Shown: positions 1 to 8,898 of the stretch, piece after piece | How the letters are laid out: every line of letters starts with the position of its first letter | How positions within the stretch are numbered: the first letter of the stretch is position 1 | DNA from: Brevibacillus_H ginsengisoli | GTDB lineage: Bacteria; Bacillota; Bacilli; Brevibacillales; Brevibacillaceae | Length of the DNA stretch: 64,000 nt | Assembly (NCBI RefSeq): GCF_050113715.1 | Contig: NZ_JBNJQR010000001.1 | Span: 186,001 to 250,000 of the forward strand | Direction of reading: 5' to 3' | The notes under the pieces: model-generated | The model's database searches: none | Told to the model about the DNA's origin: nothing | The model's input: only the letters and a program-made list of their open reading frames with translations | Position numbers and translations under genes: made by a program

Positions 1-234
1 GCGATCGTGCAACACATCAGCAGATCGACAACTGTGGAGGAAGGCGATTGGATCGATGACGACACGATTGCACGCTCCACTCTCAGGATTGACTTGAAAG
101 CATTGAAGCCGTTACTGCTGAAATACTGCTTATACAGCCAAAACCAATTCGAATTTTTGGAGGCAAACGAATGCAACATCATCTTTGAATATGGAGAACA
201 TTCCATCACAAAGATGCAGGAGGAATCGGCATGA
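1..234 (+). CDS. phage hypothetical protein, 5' end outside the window
   Basis: The frame is open from the first base, and the only visible start is a GTG at base 7 without a ribosome binding site, so the gene probably begins upstream. It is acidic with no domain I recognise. It ends four bases inside the next gene, whose Shine-Dalgarno (AGGAGG) lies in its last codons, so the two are probably translationally coupled in a phage early/middle operon. Confidence 0.5.
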   Translation, partial: AIVQHISRSTTVEEGDWIDDDTIARSTLRIDLKALKPLLLKYCLYSQNQFEFLEANECNIIFEYGEHSITKMQEESA

Positions 235-668
235 AAGCCATTACCATCCACCAGCCGTGGGCGACGCTGATCGCGCTTGGAGAAAAGCAGTTCGAAACAC
301 GCAGCTGGGCGACCAAGTATCGAGGGAAAATTGCCATCCATGCTGCGAAGAAAATTGACCGGGATGCTTGCCAGATCGAACCGTACAAGAGCGTATTAGC
401 CAAACACGGGTACACATCAGACAACCTACCAACTGGGTCCATTGTCGCTATATGTGATCTATCTGAATGCTATCAGGTGCGTTCAAGTAATCACCATTTG
501 GCAACCATAGGAGATCCCACAAACGTGGTCATTGGTAATGAGTATGAATTTGGGTGGTACGAACCTGGTCGATATGCTTGGGAACTGTCGGACGTACAAA
601 AGATATATCCTATACCAGCAAAAGGTCAGCAAGGACTATGGAATTGGGGAGGGAAACGGGATGTTTAA
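231..668 (+). CDS. ASCH-domain protein
   Basis: This 145-residue protein begins MKAITIHQPWATLIALGEK and continues with FETRSW and a GKIAIHAAKK segment, the signature of the ASCH/PUA-like beta-barrel fold. ASCH proteins bind RNA or modified nucleosides, and phages often carry them next to small nucleic-acid-handling genes. The start has AGGAGG seven bases upstream. The 3' end overlaps the following gene by eight bases. The exact substrate cannot be read from the sequence. Confidence 0.8.
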   Translation: MKAITIHQPWATLIALGEKQFETRSWATKYRGKIAIHAAKKIDRDACQIEPYKSVLAKHGYTSDNLPTGSIVAICDLSECYQVRSSNHHLATIGDPTNVVIGNEYEFGWYEPGRYAWELSDVQKIYPIPAKGQQGLWNWGGKRDV

Positions 669-1119
669 GTTGGGTAAGGACGGCAACTTGCATATGGTCG
701 AAGGGATGCAAGCAGGACGTGAAATCAAGTTTCGGGCGTGGCACAAGCAAGAAAAGCGCATGATTGACCAGGTTATTTACCTGAACTTTGAGATGCCTAA
801 TCCAATTATCGCATGGTATGAAACAATGGGAGATGCTTTAGATGGAACACTAACAGATGCTTTTTTAGATGATGTTGAATTGATGCAATTCACAGCCCTC
901 CGTGATAAGAACGACAAGGAGATTTATGAGGGTGACATTTTAACAGAGTGGTATGAAGGGGAAATGTACAAACTTAGCGTTTACTATGATGGAGGAGCTT
1001 TTATGGTGAAACAGCTTTCTTCACCAGAGTCAGATTATCTTTTGAATGGATGTGATCTTGAAATGACAGAAGTCATCGGGAACATCTACGAGAAGCCGGA
1101 GCTGCTACAGTCCATTTAA
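661..1119 (+). CDS. YopX-family phage protein
   Basis: A 152-residue protein. The segment REIKFRAWHKQEKRMI is the diagnostic opening of the YopX family, common in phages of Firmicutes and of unknown biochemical function. LRDKNDKEIYEGDIL and the closing VIGNIYEKPELL are also family hallmarks. ATG 661 was chosen because GGGGAGG lies eight bases upstream and it overlaps the ASCH stop. Family members usually start closer to the REIKFRAW motif, so ATG 694 is an alternative. Confidence 0.8.
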   Translation: MFKLGKDGNLHMVEGMQAGREIKFRAWHKQEKRMIDQVIYLNFEMPNPIIAWYETMGDALDGTLTDAFLDDVELMQFTALRDKNDKEIYEGDILTEWYEGEMYKLSVYYDGGAFMVKQLSSPESDYLLNGCDLEMTEVIGNIYEKPELLQSI

Positions 1120-1160
1120 CAAAAGAGAAAAAATAAAAAGCCGCTTATCTAGCGACTTCA

Positions 1161-1367
1161 CTAAGGAAAAGGAAAGTTCATATGTTTACCCAACATTTCC
1201 TTATATAGTTGGGCTATATCAACCTCTTGCTTAAAATGTCCTGCCTTTTGGAGCTTTTTGATCGTCCATAAAACACCGCTTGTGAAGCCTATTATTTCTT
1301 CGTCCGCTGCTGGTCCGTAATTATCAATACGGGATAGCATTGACTTGATAAGGTCTTCTTGTTGCAA
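1161..1367 (-). CDS. small antisense-oriented hypothetical protein
   Basis: A 68-residue frame transcribed against the surrounding phage genes. A TTG start at 1367 is preferred because GGAGG sits eight bases upstream; the longer frame to 1412 lacks such a site. A TATAAT-like box lies about 20 bases upstream of the ribosome binding site on the minus strand. The product is helical and charged with no recognised domain. Real gene status rests on the clean ribosome binding site and promoter-like box. Confidence 0.45.
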   Translation of the reverse strand: MQQEDLIKSMLSRIDNYGPAADEEIIGFTSGVLWTIKKLQKAGHFKQEVDIAQLYKEMLGKHMNFPFP

Positions 1368-1472
1368 TGCAATCGCCTCCAACGCAACTATTATATACCC
1401 ATATTGTACCATTCAGGAGGCAGAGATGGTATTGATTTAACACAATATTTCGGGAGTAAAAGGGGAGAACAT

Positions 1473-1721
1473 ATGGAAGTAAAGCAAGATCACTGCAAAC
1501 AATGTGGTCGTCAAAAGTGCCAACTTTGCTATGAAAATGCAGCAAGGTATGTCATACAAAATAAGTTTAATGGTAACGAGCTTAAAATATGCGACTCTTG
1601 CAAAGTGATTCTCAATTTAAAATCAGAGATTGGGGGTACAGTAACGGATGAGCACTATCGAAAATCAGCAAAATGTGGTAAAATTACCCTTAGAAAAAGG
1701 CGTAAGAGTAGTAGTCATTGA
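1473..1721 (+). CDS. Cys-rich putative zinc-binding phage protein
   Basis: An 82-residue protein with cysteine pairs CKQCGRQKCQLC near the N-terminus and ICDSC in the middle, suggesting one or two small zinc knuckles. ATG 1473 follows GGGGAGA by six bases. The basic C-terminus (KITLRKRRKSSSH) overlaps the start of the XtrA-like gene by 74 bases in another frame, unusually long for this operon, so one of the two ends may be mis-assigned. No family assigned. Confidence 0.55.
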   Translation: MEVKQDHCKQCGRQKCQLCYENAARYVIQNKFNGNELKICDSCKVILNLKSEIGGTVTDEHYRKSAKCGKITLRKRRKSSSH

Positions 1722-1845
1722 GGATGGAAACGTTGTGGAGAATTGCAAGTTAGAACCTCATCACAAGTTCACCATTATTACTCAAGATGGTAAGCTACTC
1801 GATACTGAAGAAACCAAGCGCAAACGATACAGAAAATCTAAATAA
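1648..1845 (+). CDS. xtrA: XtrA-like phage protein
   Basis: A 65-residue protein with the pattern VVVIEDGNVVENCKLEPHH then FTIITQDGKLLDTE, matching XtrA/YqaO of the B. subtilis PBSX and skin prophages as I remember them. Its position just before a sigma-like activator and the terminase also matches PBSX (xtrA-xpf-xtmA). Function unknown. A rho-independent terminator follows within 25 bases, so this closes the early/middle transcript. Confidence 0.65.
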   Translation: MSTIENQQNVVKLPLEKGVRVVVIEDGNVVENCKLEPHHKFTIITQDGKLLDTEETKRKRYRKSK

Positions 1846-1865
1846 GAGCCTGACTGAAAAGCAGA

Positions 1866-1919
1866 GGGCGTCAGAATATTCATCCAATAAGGATGAGTTC
1901 TGGCGTCCTTTTTATTTTG
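1866..1919 (+). terminator. rho-independent terminator after xtrA-like gene
   Basis: GGGCGTCAGAA at 1866-1876 pairs with TTCTGGCGTCC at 1898-1908 (two G-U pairs), with an inner CATCC/GGATG stem, then a T-rich run. Confidence 0.75.
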
Positions 1920-1938
1920 TCTAAAGGAGGGACAAAGT

Positions 1939-2151
1939 GTGGCGAAGATTTACGAAATCATGGACGCAAAGAGAGAGAAACAAAAGGAGACGATCAGCTT
2001 TGCACATCATTTGGAGAAAGCAAAGGAACGGTTTCGGAAGCCGCCGCCCCATAAACCAGCCGAAGTAATGACGATTGAACAGCTTCGTCGGATGATGGGC
2101 GACACAGGAGCGCGACAGTTCCTAAAGGATAAAGGCAATAGACGCAAGTAA
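1939..2151 (+). CDS. phage hypothetical protein
   Basis: A 70-residue, very basic helical protein (MAKIYEIMDAKREKQKET...) starting at GTG 1939, ten bases after AAAGGAGGG. The ending TIEQLRRMMGDTGARQFLKD resembles small helix-rich regulatory or adaptor proteins, but I assign no family. It sits between the xtrA-side terminator and the sigma-like activator and is probably co-transcribed with it. Confidence 0.55.
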   Translation: MAKIYEIMDAKREKQKETISFAHHLEKAKERFRKPPPHKPAEVMTIEQLRRMMGDTGARQFLKDKGNRRK

Positions 2152-2172
2152 ACGAGCTGAGGAGGGGTTCTC

Positions 2173-2736
2173 ATGCAAGATTTGCTAAATGGTTATAAAG
2201 AGACAAGGAAGACATTACAAAGCATACAGCGAAGCTTGAAAGAGTCAGATGATGATATTAGAGTGATTCGTTTAGAAGAAGCGAGAATTAAATCAGGGAA
2301 GGCCAAAGCCCTCTCAAATGGTGATGAGCACAAAACCGAACGTCAGATCATCGGGGAAATGATAGGCGATTGCGAGTACGTCATTGAATGGTTGAAGTCA
2401 GGTAAGCGTCCAGGCAACAAACGAGGTATAGAACGAAGAGCAGCTTATGAAAAAGAAAAGCCAATGGACCCAGTAAAAATGCAGGCATTTGTATCACGTA
2501 GCACGGCAGGAAGCCCGGCAAACCTCACAGATGATGAGATGTTTAGATTAGAAGAAGCGCTATCTTGCCTTACAGAGCGGGAAAGGGAATGCTACATTCT
2601 AACGCACGGTGAGGGATTTTCTTTTGAAGATACCGCAAAACTACTGAAGATCACAAAAGGCAGTGTCCAAACATATGTCAAACGAGCACAAGCAAAAATT
2701 ACAGAGCAGCTTCAGACCAACCTCTTCTTAGCGTGA
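2173..2736 (+). CDS. sigma-70 region 4-like late transcription activator
   Basis: This 187-residue protein has a coiled, charged N-terminal half and a C-terminal helix-turn-helix (about residues 125-180). LSCLTERERECYILTHG followed by SFEDTAKLLKITKGSVQTYV is a typical sigma-70 region 4 module. Position immediately before the packaging genes corresponds to Xpf of PBSX, the positive control factor for late transcription, so it probably switches on the late operon. GAGGAGGGG precedes the ATG. A terminator overlaps its 3' end. Confidence 0.75.
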   Translation: MQDLLNGYKETRKTLQSIQRSLKESDDDIRVIRLEEARIKSGKAKALSNGDEHKTERQIIGEMIGDCEYVIEWLKSGKRPGNKRGIERRAAYEKEKPMDPVKMQAFVSRSTAGSPANLTDDEMFRLEEALSCLTERERECYILTHGEGFSFEDTAKLLKITKGSVQTYVKRAQAKITEQLQTNLFLA

Positions 2737-2751
2737 AGAGGTCCTTTTTTG
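2720..2751 (+). terminator. rho-independent terminator
   Basis: ACCTCTTC (2720-2727) pairs with GAAGAGGT (2735-2742), followed by six T. The left arm lies inside the last codons of the sigma-like gene. Confidence 0.8.
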
Positions 2752-2933
2752 TCATACGAAAGCCCGCTATAAGTGAGAAGCAAATTTCTTGTTTTTCACG
2801 AGACCCCTTCTTGTCGCCTGGGAAACTGGGCGGCATCTTTGATCATAATTATATTAACGGACAAATATACATATTTATGGATAATCAGTTTAAATAAGGA
2901 TAATACTTTAAAAAAGTCATGGAGGGCTTTAGT

Positions 2934-3113
2934 ATGACTACTAAAACAATGCCACGATTAGTTGAGATTAATCGGAGTGAAGATGGTTTGGAAGGATTGG
3001 TATGTAACGTGATCGAAATGGATTGCGATGAGATCGAAACCGACTACAGAATCCAACTTCCAAGTGGTGAAGAGTTATGGATTCCATCAGAAAATGTGAC
3101 AATTATCTGCTGA
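2934..3113 (+). CDS. small phage hypothetical protein
   Basis: A 59-residue acidic protein. ATG 2934 is chosen over an in-frame ATG at 2919 because GGAGGG falls eight bases before it. The frame ends with EELWIPSENVTIIC; no domain recognised. It stands alone between the activator terminator and the promoter of the next gene, in AT-rich sequence. Confidence 0.5.
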   Translation: MTTKTMPRLVEINRSEDGLEGLVCNVIEMDCDEIETDYRIQLPSGEELWIPSENVTIIC

Positions 3114-3136
3114 TTGTTACAAAATAGGCCTTTAGA

Positions 3137-3166
3137 TTTACAAAATTCCCCTATTTTTGCTATTAT
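3137..3166 (+). promoter_or_regulatory. sigma-A-type promoter of the 286-residue moron
   Basis: TTTACA at 3137-3142 and TATTAT at 3161-3166 are 18 bases apart, about 25 bases before the start codon at 3191. Confidence 0.65.
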
Positions 3167-3190
3167 GTAGCGAGAAAGGGGTGTTTAGTC

Positions 3191-4051
3191 ATGAATCTAA
3201 AAGTCTACCAAATTATCCAATCACCAAACAAAGAAGAACAGTGGCAAGAAATTATTGATATTCTTTCAGAAACTACTTTTTATCCTGGTGAGCACAATTT
3301 ACGGTATAGTCTGAATAAAGAGTACTATTTCGAAAGAGGCATTTATGTCGGTGCAATACACGAGGAATACATTCCTGATCAGACTACTCTAAACGATGAT
3401 CAAGAAGAACAATCTATTGATAATATTGATCCTTGGGAGAGAACAATCTTTGCGATTGATTTTCCAAATAAAAAGCTTCTGATTCAACAACGAGACTATT
3501 CACCAAAACATCTTTCACGAAAAACAGTTCGTCGACGGATTGTTAATATACTTGATGAAGCTTGGGATGAAGTAATGCACGTTGAGTTCAACTATATCCC
3601 AACAAACCTTACTCTTGGAAATGAATATTTTATTAAAAACTTTATTAATGGCAGGCGTGTCCTCGGAGCCAAATTAAACTTTGGTCCTGGTTTTCTAGTG
3701 GATAAGCTATACGACGGAAGTGTTATTGAGGAGAATCACAAGATAACATGGAATGATGATGCAAGTGAGTTATCCGAGTTAACTCTTAAAACATCATCAA
3801 AGGGAGATTTGCACCAATCACCATTTTTTAATCTAGCTATCAGTTCTCCTGGTGTTGAAATCGAAAGCATTACATACTATGATTCAGCGGAAGATAAACC
3901 TGCTACTGAATCTAGGACCCAATTTGATCAGGTCAATGTTCCGGATGTTACAAAAAGAACTGAAATCCCTATTGCTTTAATGGAAACTTTTAAGTCTATG
4001 GTAGAGGACCAAGATAAACTTAAGTCTCTCCGTGCAATTCACTTTGAATAA
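3191..4051 (+). CDS. moron of unknown function (286 residues)
   Basis: This protein has no domain I recognise. It is soluble with no signal peptide, acidic in the middle and end. A segment with DYSPKHLSRKTVRRRIVNI suggests a nucleic-acid or protein binding patch. It has its own promoter, an AGAAAGGGG ribosome binding site and its own terminator, and is more AT-rich than the packaging genes. That is the usual layout of a moron expressed from the lysogen. Superinfection defence is a plausible role but is not shown by any motif. Confidence 0.6.
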   Translation: MNLKVYQIIQSPNKEEQWQEIIDILSETTFYPGEHNLRYSLNKEYYFERGIYVGAIHEEYIPDQTTLNDDQEEQSIDNIDPWERTIFAIDFPNKKLLIQQRDYSPKHLSRKTVRRRIVNILDEAWDEVMHVEFNYIPTNLTLGNEYFIKNFINGRRVLGAKLNFGPGFLVDKLYDGSVIEENHKITWNDDASELSELTLKTSSKGDLHQSPFFNLAISSPGVEIESITYYDSAEDKPATESRTQFDQVNVPDVTKRTEIPIALMETFKSMVEDQDKLKSLRAIHFE

Positions 4052-4070
4052 GAATATTGTCTTTTTACTT

Positions 4071-4097
4071 AAGCACCCACGCGGTGCTTTTTTATTT
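4071..4097 (+). terminator. rho-independent terminator of the moron
   Basis: AAGCACC (4071-4077) pairs with GGTGCTT (4083-4089), followed by a run of T. Confidence 0.85.
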
Positions 4098-4350
4098 TGC
4101 AAAACAACTCAAATAATAGCTAGATGACACAGCGGCTTATGCATTTTTTTATGCAATGTCGAGACCAATAAACGATCGCTGAACCTTGATTTTAGTGGTA
4201 TGAATAAAAAGGTGCATAATGAATAAAATTCGAATTCCAAAAAGTGCTGTAGTATCAACGAAATTGTAAAAGACGATAAGTCCGATAGCGGCGATTATGT
4301 AAACCAAAAATGTATGCGGTATTCATATTTGATACCGTTTCGGGGGTGGG
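4098..4350. other. AT-rich intergenic region before the terminase operon
   Basis: No frame with a ribosome binding site. It contains a TTATGCA/TGCATAA-like imperfect repeat around 4138-4154. It probably carries the late promoter and perhaps the packaging start, but no exact site can be named. Confidence 0.4.
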
Positions 4351-5136
4351 GTGAATGTAGTGGCAAGAGCTAGGAGTCCAAATCGCGAAATGGCCGAAAA
4401 GATGTATCTGGAGAATAATGGAGAAATTCTGCTCAAGCATATCGCAGAGAAACTTGGCGTTAGTGATACGCAGGTCAGGAAGTGGAAGAATCAGGACAAC
4501 TGGGAGTCAAAACTCATTAGTAACGTTACCAATGTGAATAGTAACGTTACCAAACGAACAGGAGCACCCAAAGGGAACAAAAACGCTGTAGGAAATGGAG
4601 CTCCAAAAGGGAATAAAAATGCCGTAGGCAACGACGGCGGGGCGCCAGTACGAAACTCTAACGCCGTCACTCACGGTTTTTTTCGAAAGTTCTTTCCCGA
4701 GGACACTCTGGAGATTATGGAACAACTAGAGAAACGTTCACCCATTGACATGTTGTGGGATAACATCGTAATTCAGTACACGGCTATTATCCGAGCACAG
4801 CAGCTCATGTTTGTTCGTGATAAGCAAGATGAAACGAAAGTGAAGACTAAAGAGAAGTACACCGAATCAGGAGTTGAAGAGCAATGGGCATACCAGCACG
4901 CCTGGGATAAGCATGCTACATTCCTTCAAGCGCAGTCCAGAGCCATGACAGCCCTACAATCACTAATTAGGCAATATGAAGACCTTGCTACTGGAGAGCA
5001 ACTGCTGAGAGTGGAAAAGCTGAAGGCGGAGGTTAAAGCTCTGAATAACCCTGATGGTGAAGGTGGTCAGAGTGGACTTGATCAGCTTGCGGAAGTCATA
5101 GCCAAAAGTGCAGCAGCAATTAAAGGTGATGCGTAA
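4351..5136 (+). CDS. xtmA: terminase small subunit
   Basis: A 261-residue protein with an N-terminal helix-turn-helix (HIAEKLGVSDTQVRKWKNQ, about residues 30-48) for binding the packaging site. A GAPKGNKNAVGN linker repeated twice and an AVTHGFF segment follow, both standard in PBSX-type small terminases; the C-terminal half is a helical oligomerisation region. The start is GTG 4351, but GTG 4360 has the better spacing to GGGGTGA and may be the true start. It overlaps the large subunit by one base. Confidence 0.85.
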   Translation: MNVVARARSPNREMAEKMYLENNGEILLKHIAEKLGVSDTQVRKWKNQDNWESKLISNVTNVNSNVTKRTGAPKGNKNAVGNGAPKGNKNAVGNDGGAPVRNSNAVTHGFFRKFFPEDTLEIMEQLEKRSPIDMLWDNIVIQYTAIIRAQQLMFVRDKQDETKVKTKEKYTESGVEEQWAYQHAWDKHATFLQAQSRAMTALQSLIRQYEDLATGEQLLRVEKLKAEVKALNNPDGEGGQSGLDQLAEVIAKSAAAIKGDA

Positions 5137-6365
5137 TGGAGTTTCAACTATTCGGTGAAAAGATTACAAGGTTTATTCTTAACCCAATAGAAAAAGATGC
5201 CCGAATAAACATCCTTGAAGGATCGGTTCGCAGTGGGAAAACAGTTGGGATGATTCCAAAATGGATAAATTACATTAAGCATGGCCCTAAAGGTTTACTT
5301 GTCATAACTGGTATATCGAAAGAGACCATCTATGACAACGTTCTTCAGGATCTATTCGATACAGTCGGAACTGGTAATTTTAAATACAATCACCAAACCG
5401 GGCTTATCCAAATGTTTGGTAGGAAGATCAAAGTTATCGGGGCCAAGGACGAAGGATCAGAGAAATACCTGCGCGGGAAAACGCTGGCTGGAGCATACTG
5501 CGATGAGCTTACACTAATGCCAGAGAAGTTTTTCAAGCAGTTACTTAACCGTTTATCGGTGAAAGGCGCGAAGCTATACGGTACAACCAATCCAGATCAT
5601 CCGTACCATTACCTTTACACTGAATACATTACCGACAAGAAAAAACTTAAGAGCGGTATGGTAAAAGTGTATCACTTTGAGTTGGATGACAACCCAAATC
5701 TGGATGAGGAGTACAAAACTTTTATCCGTGGTGCTTATACGGGCTTTTGGTATTTACGAATGATCGAGGGTAAATGGGTTGTTGCCCAAGGCGCGATCTA
5801 TGATATGTGGGATAAGGATTTGAACACATTTACCGACGAAAACTTAGTTCCAGGATTCAAGAGCGTCGCTCAAAGATATATCTCCATCGACTATGGTAGT
5901 CAGAACCCAACAGTATTTCTAGATTGTTGGGATGATGGCGAAACAGTGTGGGTGTTGGATGAATACTATTACGACGGTCGAAAAGAAGGAAAGCAAAAGG
6001 AAAATTCTGAGTATGCGGATGATCTTGAAAAGTTTATTGGTACAGATTATCCGATATTTGTAATTGTTGACCCTTCTGCAGCTGCATTCAAAACAACCTT
6101 ACGTAATCGAGGGTTTCGGATCAAAGATGCTGACAACGAAGTGCTGGAAGGCATACGAATGACATCAACAATGATATCAAAGCGAAAATTCAAAGTTCAT
6201 CGAGATCGATGCCAGAACTTTTTGAATGAGGTATCGAGCTATGTTTGGGATGAAAAAGCTGTCATGCGCGGAGTTGAGCAACCATTAAAGCATGCAGATC
6301 ACTGTATGGATGCCGGGCGATATTTTGTGAAAACAATCATCAAGTCTAGACGCTTATTAGGCTAG
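5136..6365 (+). CDS. xtmB: terminase large subunit
   Basis: This 409-residue packaging motor has an N-terminal ATPase with Walker A GSVRSGKT (about residues 29-36) and Walker B-like GAYCDEL. Its C-terminal RNase H-like nuclease shows the acidic residues in YISIDYGSQNPTVFLD and IVDPSAAAF. This is the Terminase_3/Terminase_6C type found in PBSX. It pumps DNA into the prohead and cuts concatemers. It starts at the ATG overlapping the last base of the small subunit. Confidence 0.92.
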   Translation: MEFQLFGEKITRFILNPIEKDARINILEGSVRSGKTVGMIPKWINYIKHGPKGLLVITGISKETIYDNVLQDLFDTVGTGNFKYNHQTGLIQMFGRKIKVIGAKDEGSEKYLRGKTLAGAYCDELTLMPEKFFKQLLNRLSVKGAKLYGTTNPDHPYHYLYTEYITDKKKLKSGMVKVYHFELDDNPNLDEEYKTFIRGAYTGFWYLRMIEGKWVVAQGAIYDMWDKDLNTFTDENLVPGFKSVAQRYISIDYGSQNPTVFLDCWDDGETVWVLDEYYYDGRKEGKQKENSEYADDLEKFIGTDYPIFVIVDPSAAAFKTTLRNRGFRIKDADNEVLEGIRMTSTMISKRKFKVHRDRCQNFLNEVSSYVWDEKAVMRGVEQPLKHADHCMDAGRYFVKTIIKSRRLLG

Positions 6366-6379
6366 AAAGGAGGGGCAAC

Positions 6380-7930
6380 GTGAGCAGACGAAACCGCAGG
6401 CAGGTACAAGCCTCTGATAAGTCCGGTGGAGCACAAAAGAAGCCGACCGAGAAGTTACCAAGAGGACTTACAACCGATGCCTTTCAGAACGTCTTAGCAC
6501 GCTTAGGGCATGGAACGCCAAATCTACTAGAAGGTACAGAATACCCTGTCACTCGATTGACGCAAAATTACCAGTTAATGAATAGCTTGTACCGTAGCCA
6601 CTGGATTGTTCGTCGTATTGTCGATACAATTCCAGAGGACATGACGAGGAACTGGATCACGCTTAATACTCAGCTGCCTCCTGATAAGATACGGAAGATA
6701 GATAAACTATGGCGAACACGGAGGATCAAGCAGAAAATTCTCCAAGGTCTCAAGTGGGGCCGCTTGTATGGCGGAGCTGTTGGTTTAATTATGATTGAAG
6801 GTCATGAGGATATTCTACATCAGCCGCTTGACTTTGACACGATTATGCCAGGTTCCCTAAAGGGTCTAATGATCGTCGACCGATGGGCTGGAGTATACCC
6901 GAGCCAAGAAATGGTTGAGGATATCAACGACAATGAGTTTGGACTGCCTCAGTCTTATCAAGTGACTACCGAAGATGGACAAGTATTCAACGTTCACCAT
7001 ACACGCGTAATTCGGTTCACAGGACGGGAATTACCCTATATGGAGAAGCTTGCTGAGGTATATTGGGGAGCTTCTGAAATTGAGGTAGTGTTCGATGAGC
7101 TGAAAAAGCGTGATAACACCAGTTGGAATATTGCACAGTTGATCTTCCTAGCGAATCTGCGGGTATTGAAAATGGGTGATTTGGGTGAAGTCATGGCAAT
7201 AGGTGATGAACGCGCCCAAAAGGACCTTTACAACACATTGCAGGCACAAAACTGGCTCATGTCAAACATGGGTATGTATTTGCTAGGCAAGGATGATGAC
7301 TTTGCCACTCACCAATATACGTTCTCTGGTCTAAACGATATCTATGAGAGCTTCATGCTTGATGTAGCCGGGGCATGCCAGATTCCTGTAACTAAACTCT
7401 TTGGTAGGTCTCCCGCAGGGATGAATTCTACAGGTGAGAGTGATATGCAGAATTACTATGAGACTGTGCAACAGGCCCAAGAATCGACGCTCTCCCCCAT
7501 CCTGGATAAGTTGCTACCTATCATGTGCATGTCGGAACTGGGTGCCATTCCAGATGACATTGATTACATGTTCAATCCGATACGTACACCGAATGACAAA
7601 GACGTCGCGGAGTTGGCTGATAAGAAGACGACCTCAATTATCAATGTATACAATGCCGGCATCATAGATCAAAGAACAGCTTTGAAAGAGCTCAAGCAAC
7701 TCGGTGATACAACAGGAATGTTCACGAACATCACGGATGAGGATATTGAAAATGCCGATGAGAGCACGCATCAAGGAGAGATGGGGTTTGGTGGTGATTT
7801 AGACTATGGCGGCTTCCCTTTGGGCACCGAAAAGGCGAATCGAACAAGCCTACCGCAAGGCGATTCAAGCAGCGTTGAAAAAATTAAACGAGTCATTGAC
7901 AGGTTTAGACGACGTTTCCGAAATTCTTGA
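6380..7930 (+). CDS. portal protein (DUF1073 family)
   Basis: A 516-residue protein containing the conserved blocks NSLYRSHWIVRRIVDTIPED and GRLYGGAVGLIMIEG of the DUF1073 portal family. The ring it forms is the DNA entry channel and the terminase docking site. AAAGGAGGGG precedes the GTG start. The last 125 bases overlap the MuF gene in another frame, and the residues encoded there are basic and low in complexity. Confidence 0.87.
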   Translation: MSRRNRRQVQASDKSGGAQKKPTEKLPRGLTTDAFQNVLARLGHGTPNLLEGTEYPVTRLTQNYQLMNSLYRSHWIVRRIVDTIPEDMTRNWITLNTQLPPDKIRKIDKLWRTRRIKQKILQGLKWGRLYGGAVGLIMIEGHEDILHQPLDFDTIMPGSLKGLMIVDRWAGVYPSQEMVEDINDNEFGLPQSYQVTTEDGQVFNVHHTRVIRFTGRELPYMEKLAEVYWGASEIEVVFDELKKRDNTSWNIAQLIFLANLRVLKMGDLGEVMAIGDERAQKDLYNTLQAQNWLMSNMGMYLLGKDDDFATHQYTFSGLNDIYESFMLDVAGACQIPVTKLFGRSPAGMNSTGESDMQNYYETVQQAQESTLSPILDKLLPIMCMSELGAIPDDIDYMFNPIRTPNDKDVAELADKKTTSIINVYNAGIIDQRTALKELKQLGDTTGMFTNITDEDIENADESTHQGEMGFGGDLDYGGFPLGTEKANRTSLPQGDSSSVEKIKRVIDRFRRRFRNS

Positions 7931-8636
7931 ACGAATTAAGAATTACACTTACGATCCACAGTTCATGGAATACGCTGAAGCTACAGCTCTAAAGATGGTC
8001 ACTCACCTATTTAGTGACGCTGGCCGGACGTGGCGACAAGCTGCCAAGCATAACAGCAAGGGCCGCATGATCTATGCAGCTCTTCAAAAAGAAATGCGAG
8101 GTCCTATTGGTGCGGCTGTACGTCAGCAAGTAGCGAGGAACGCTGAGATAGTTAAATCATTGCCTATCGACGTTGCAAAGCAGGTTAACGAGCATGTATT
8201 TCGAGAGGTTATGAAAGGTACGCGTGCTAGTGAGATTGCACAGCAGATTAAGACGTATTTCCCGGATGCATCGAAGGCAAAAGCAAACTTGATAGCCCGC
8301 ACAGAGGTAAGCAAAACTTCTACTGCCTTGACGCAAGCGCGTTGCGAGTTTGTAGGAGCAGATTGGTATATATGGTGTACAAGTGAGGATGCCCGCGTTC
8401 GTGATTCTCATAAACTCATGGATGGCGTTCTAGTTAAGTGGACTGATCCACCCAGCCCTGAGAAGCTTGACGGAGAAAAACGCACATTCGGCCATTATCA
8501 CGCAGGAGAAATATTCAACTGTCGTTGTTACACCGAACCTGTGATCGATCTTGATTTGATTAGTTGGCCTGTAAAAGTGTACTACGGTGGACGTATTCAG
8601 CGTATGACTCGCAAGCAGTTTGACAAGATTGCGTGA
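7806..8636 (+). CDS. MuF-like minor head protein
   Basis: A 276-residue phage Mu gpF-type head morphogenesis protein. It has a helical N-terminal half, then LIARTEVSKTSTALTQAR, SEDARVRDSHKLMDG and a closing FNCRCYTEPV, the canonical MuF core with its cysteines. Such proteins attach to the portal inside the prohead and are sometimes injected. The start is ATG 7806 inside the portal gene; TTG 7824 is another in-frame option. Confidence 0.88.
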   Translation: MAASLWAPKRRIEQAYRKAIQAALKKLNESLTGLDDVSEILERIKNYTYDPQFMEYAEATALKMVTHLFSDAGRTWRQAAKHNSKGRMIYAALQKEMRGPIGAAVRQQVARNAEIVKSLPIDVAKQVNEHVFREVMKGTRASEIAQQIKTYFPDASKAKANLIARTEVSKTSTALTQARCEFVGADWYIWCTSEDARVRDSHKLMDGVLVKWTDPPSPEKLDGEKRTFGHYHAGEIFNCRCYTEPVIDLDLISWPVKVYYGGRIQRMTRKQFDKIA

Positions 8637-8898
8637 TGTACTAACCAGGTGAATACGTTATGCAAAATTATGTATCCATTGTTAACATAATCAATCTATT
8701 AGGACTCTGATGCCATTTGAAATCCCACTTATGACAATGCTTTCCGAATGATCAATAATCATCACTTTTATGCATACGGTGAAATGCGGTTTCAAAGCAC
8801 TTTATACAATGCTATGCATGCATGAAAAACTGCATATTTTCAAGCGAATGGAGTCCAGATGGAGTCCTTTTTTTATTGTCTGAAGGGAGGTGAAAGGC
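8637..8898. other. intergenic region between head genes
   Basis: About 260 AT-rich bases without a supported frame. Several TGCAT/ATGCA words occur, as in the region before the terminase. Near 8850 an imperfect GGAGTCC/GGAGTCC hairpin with one G-G mismatch precedes seven T, probably a weak terminator. Confidence 0.4.
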
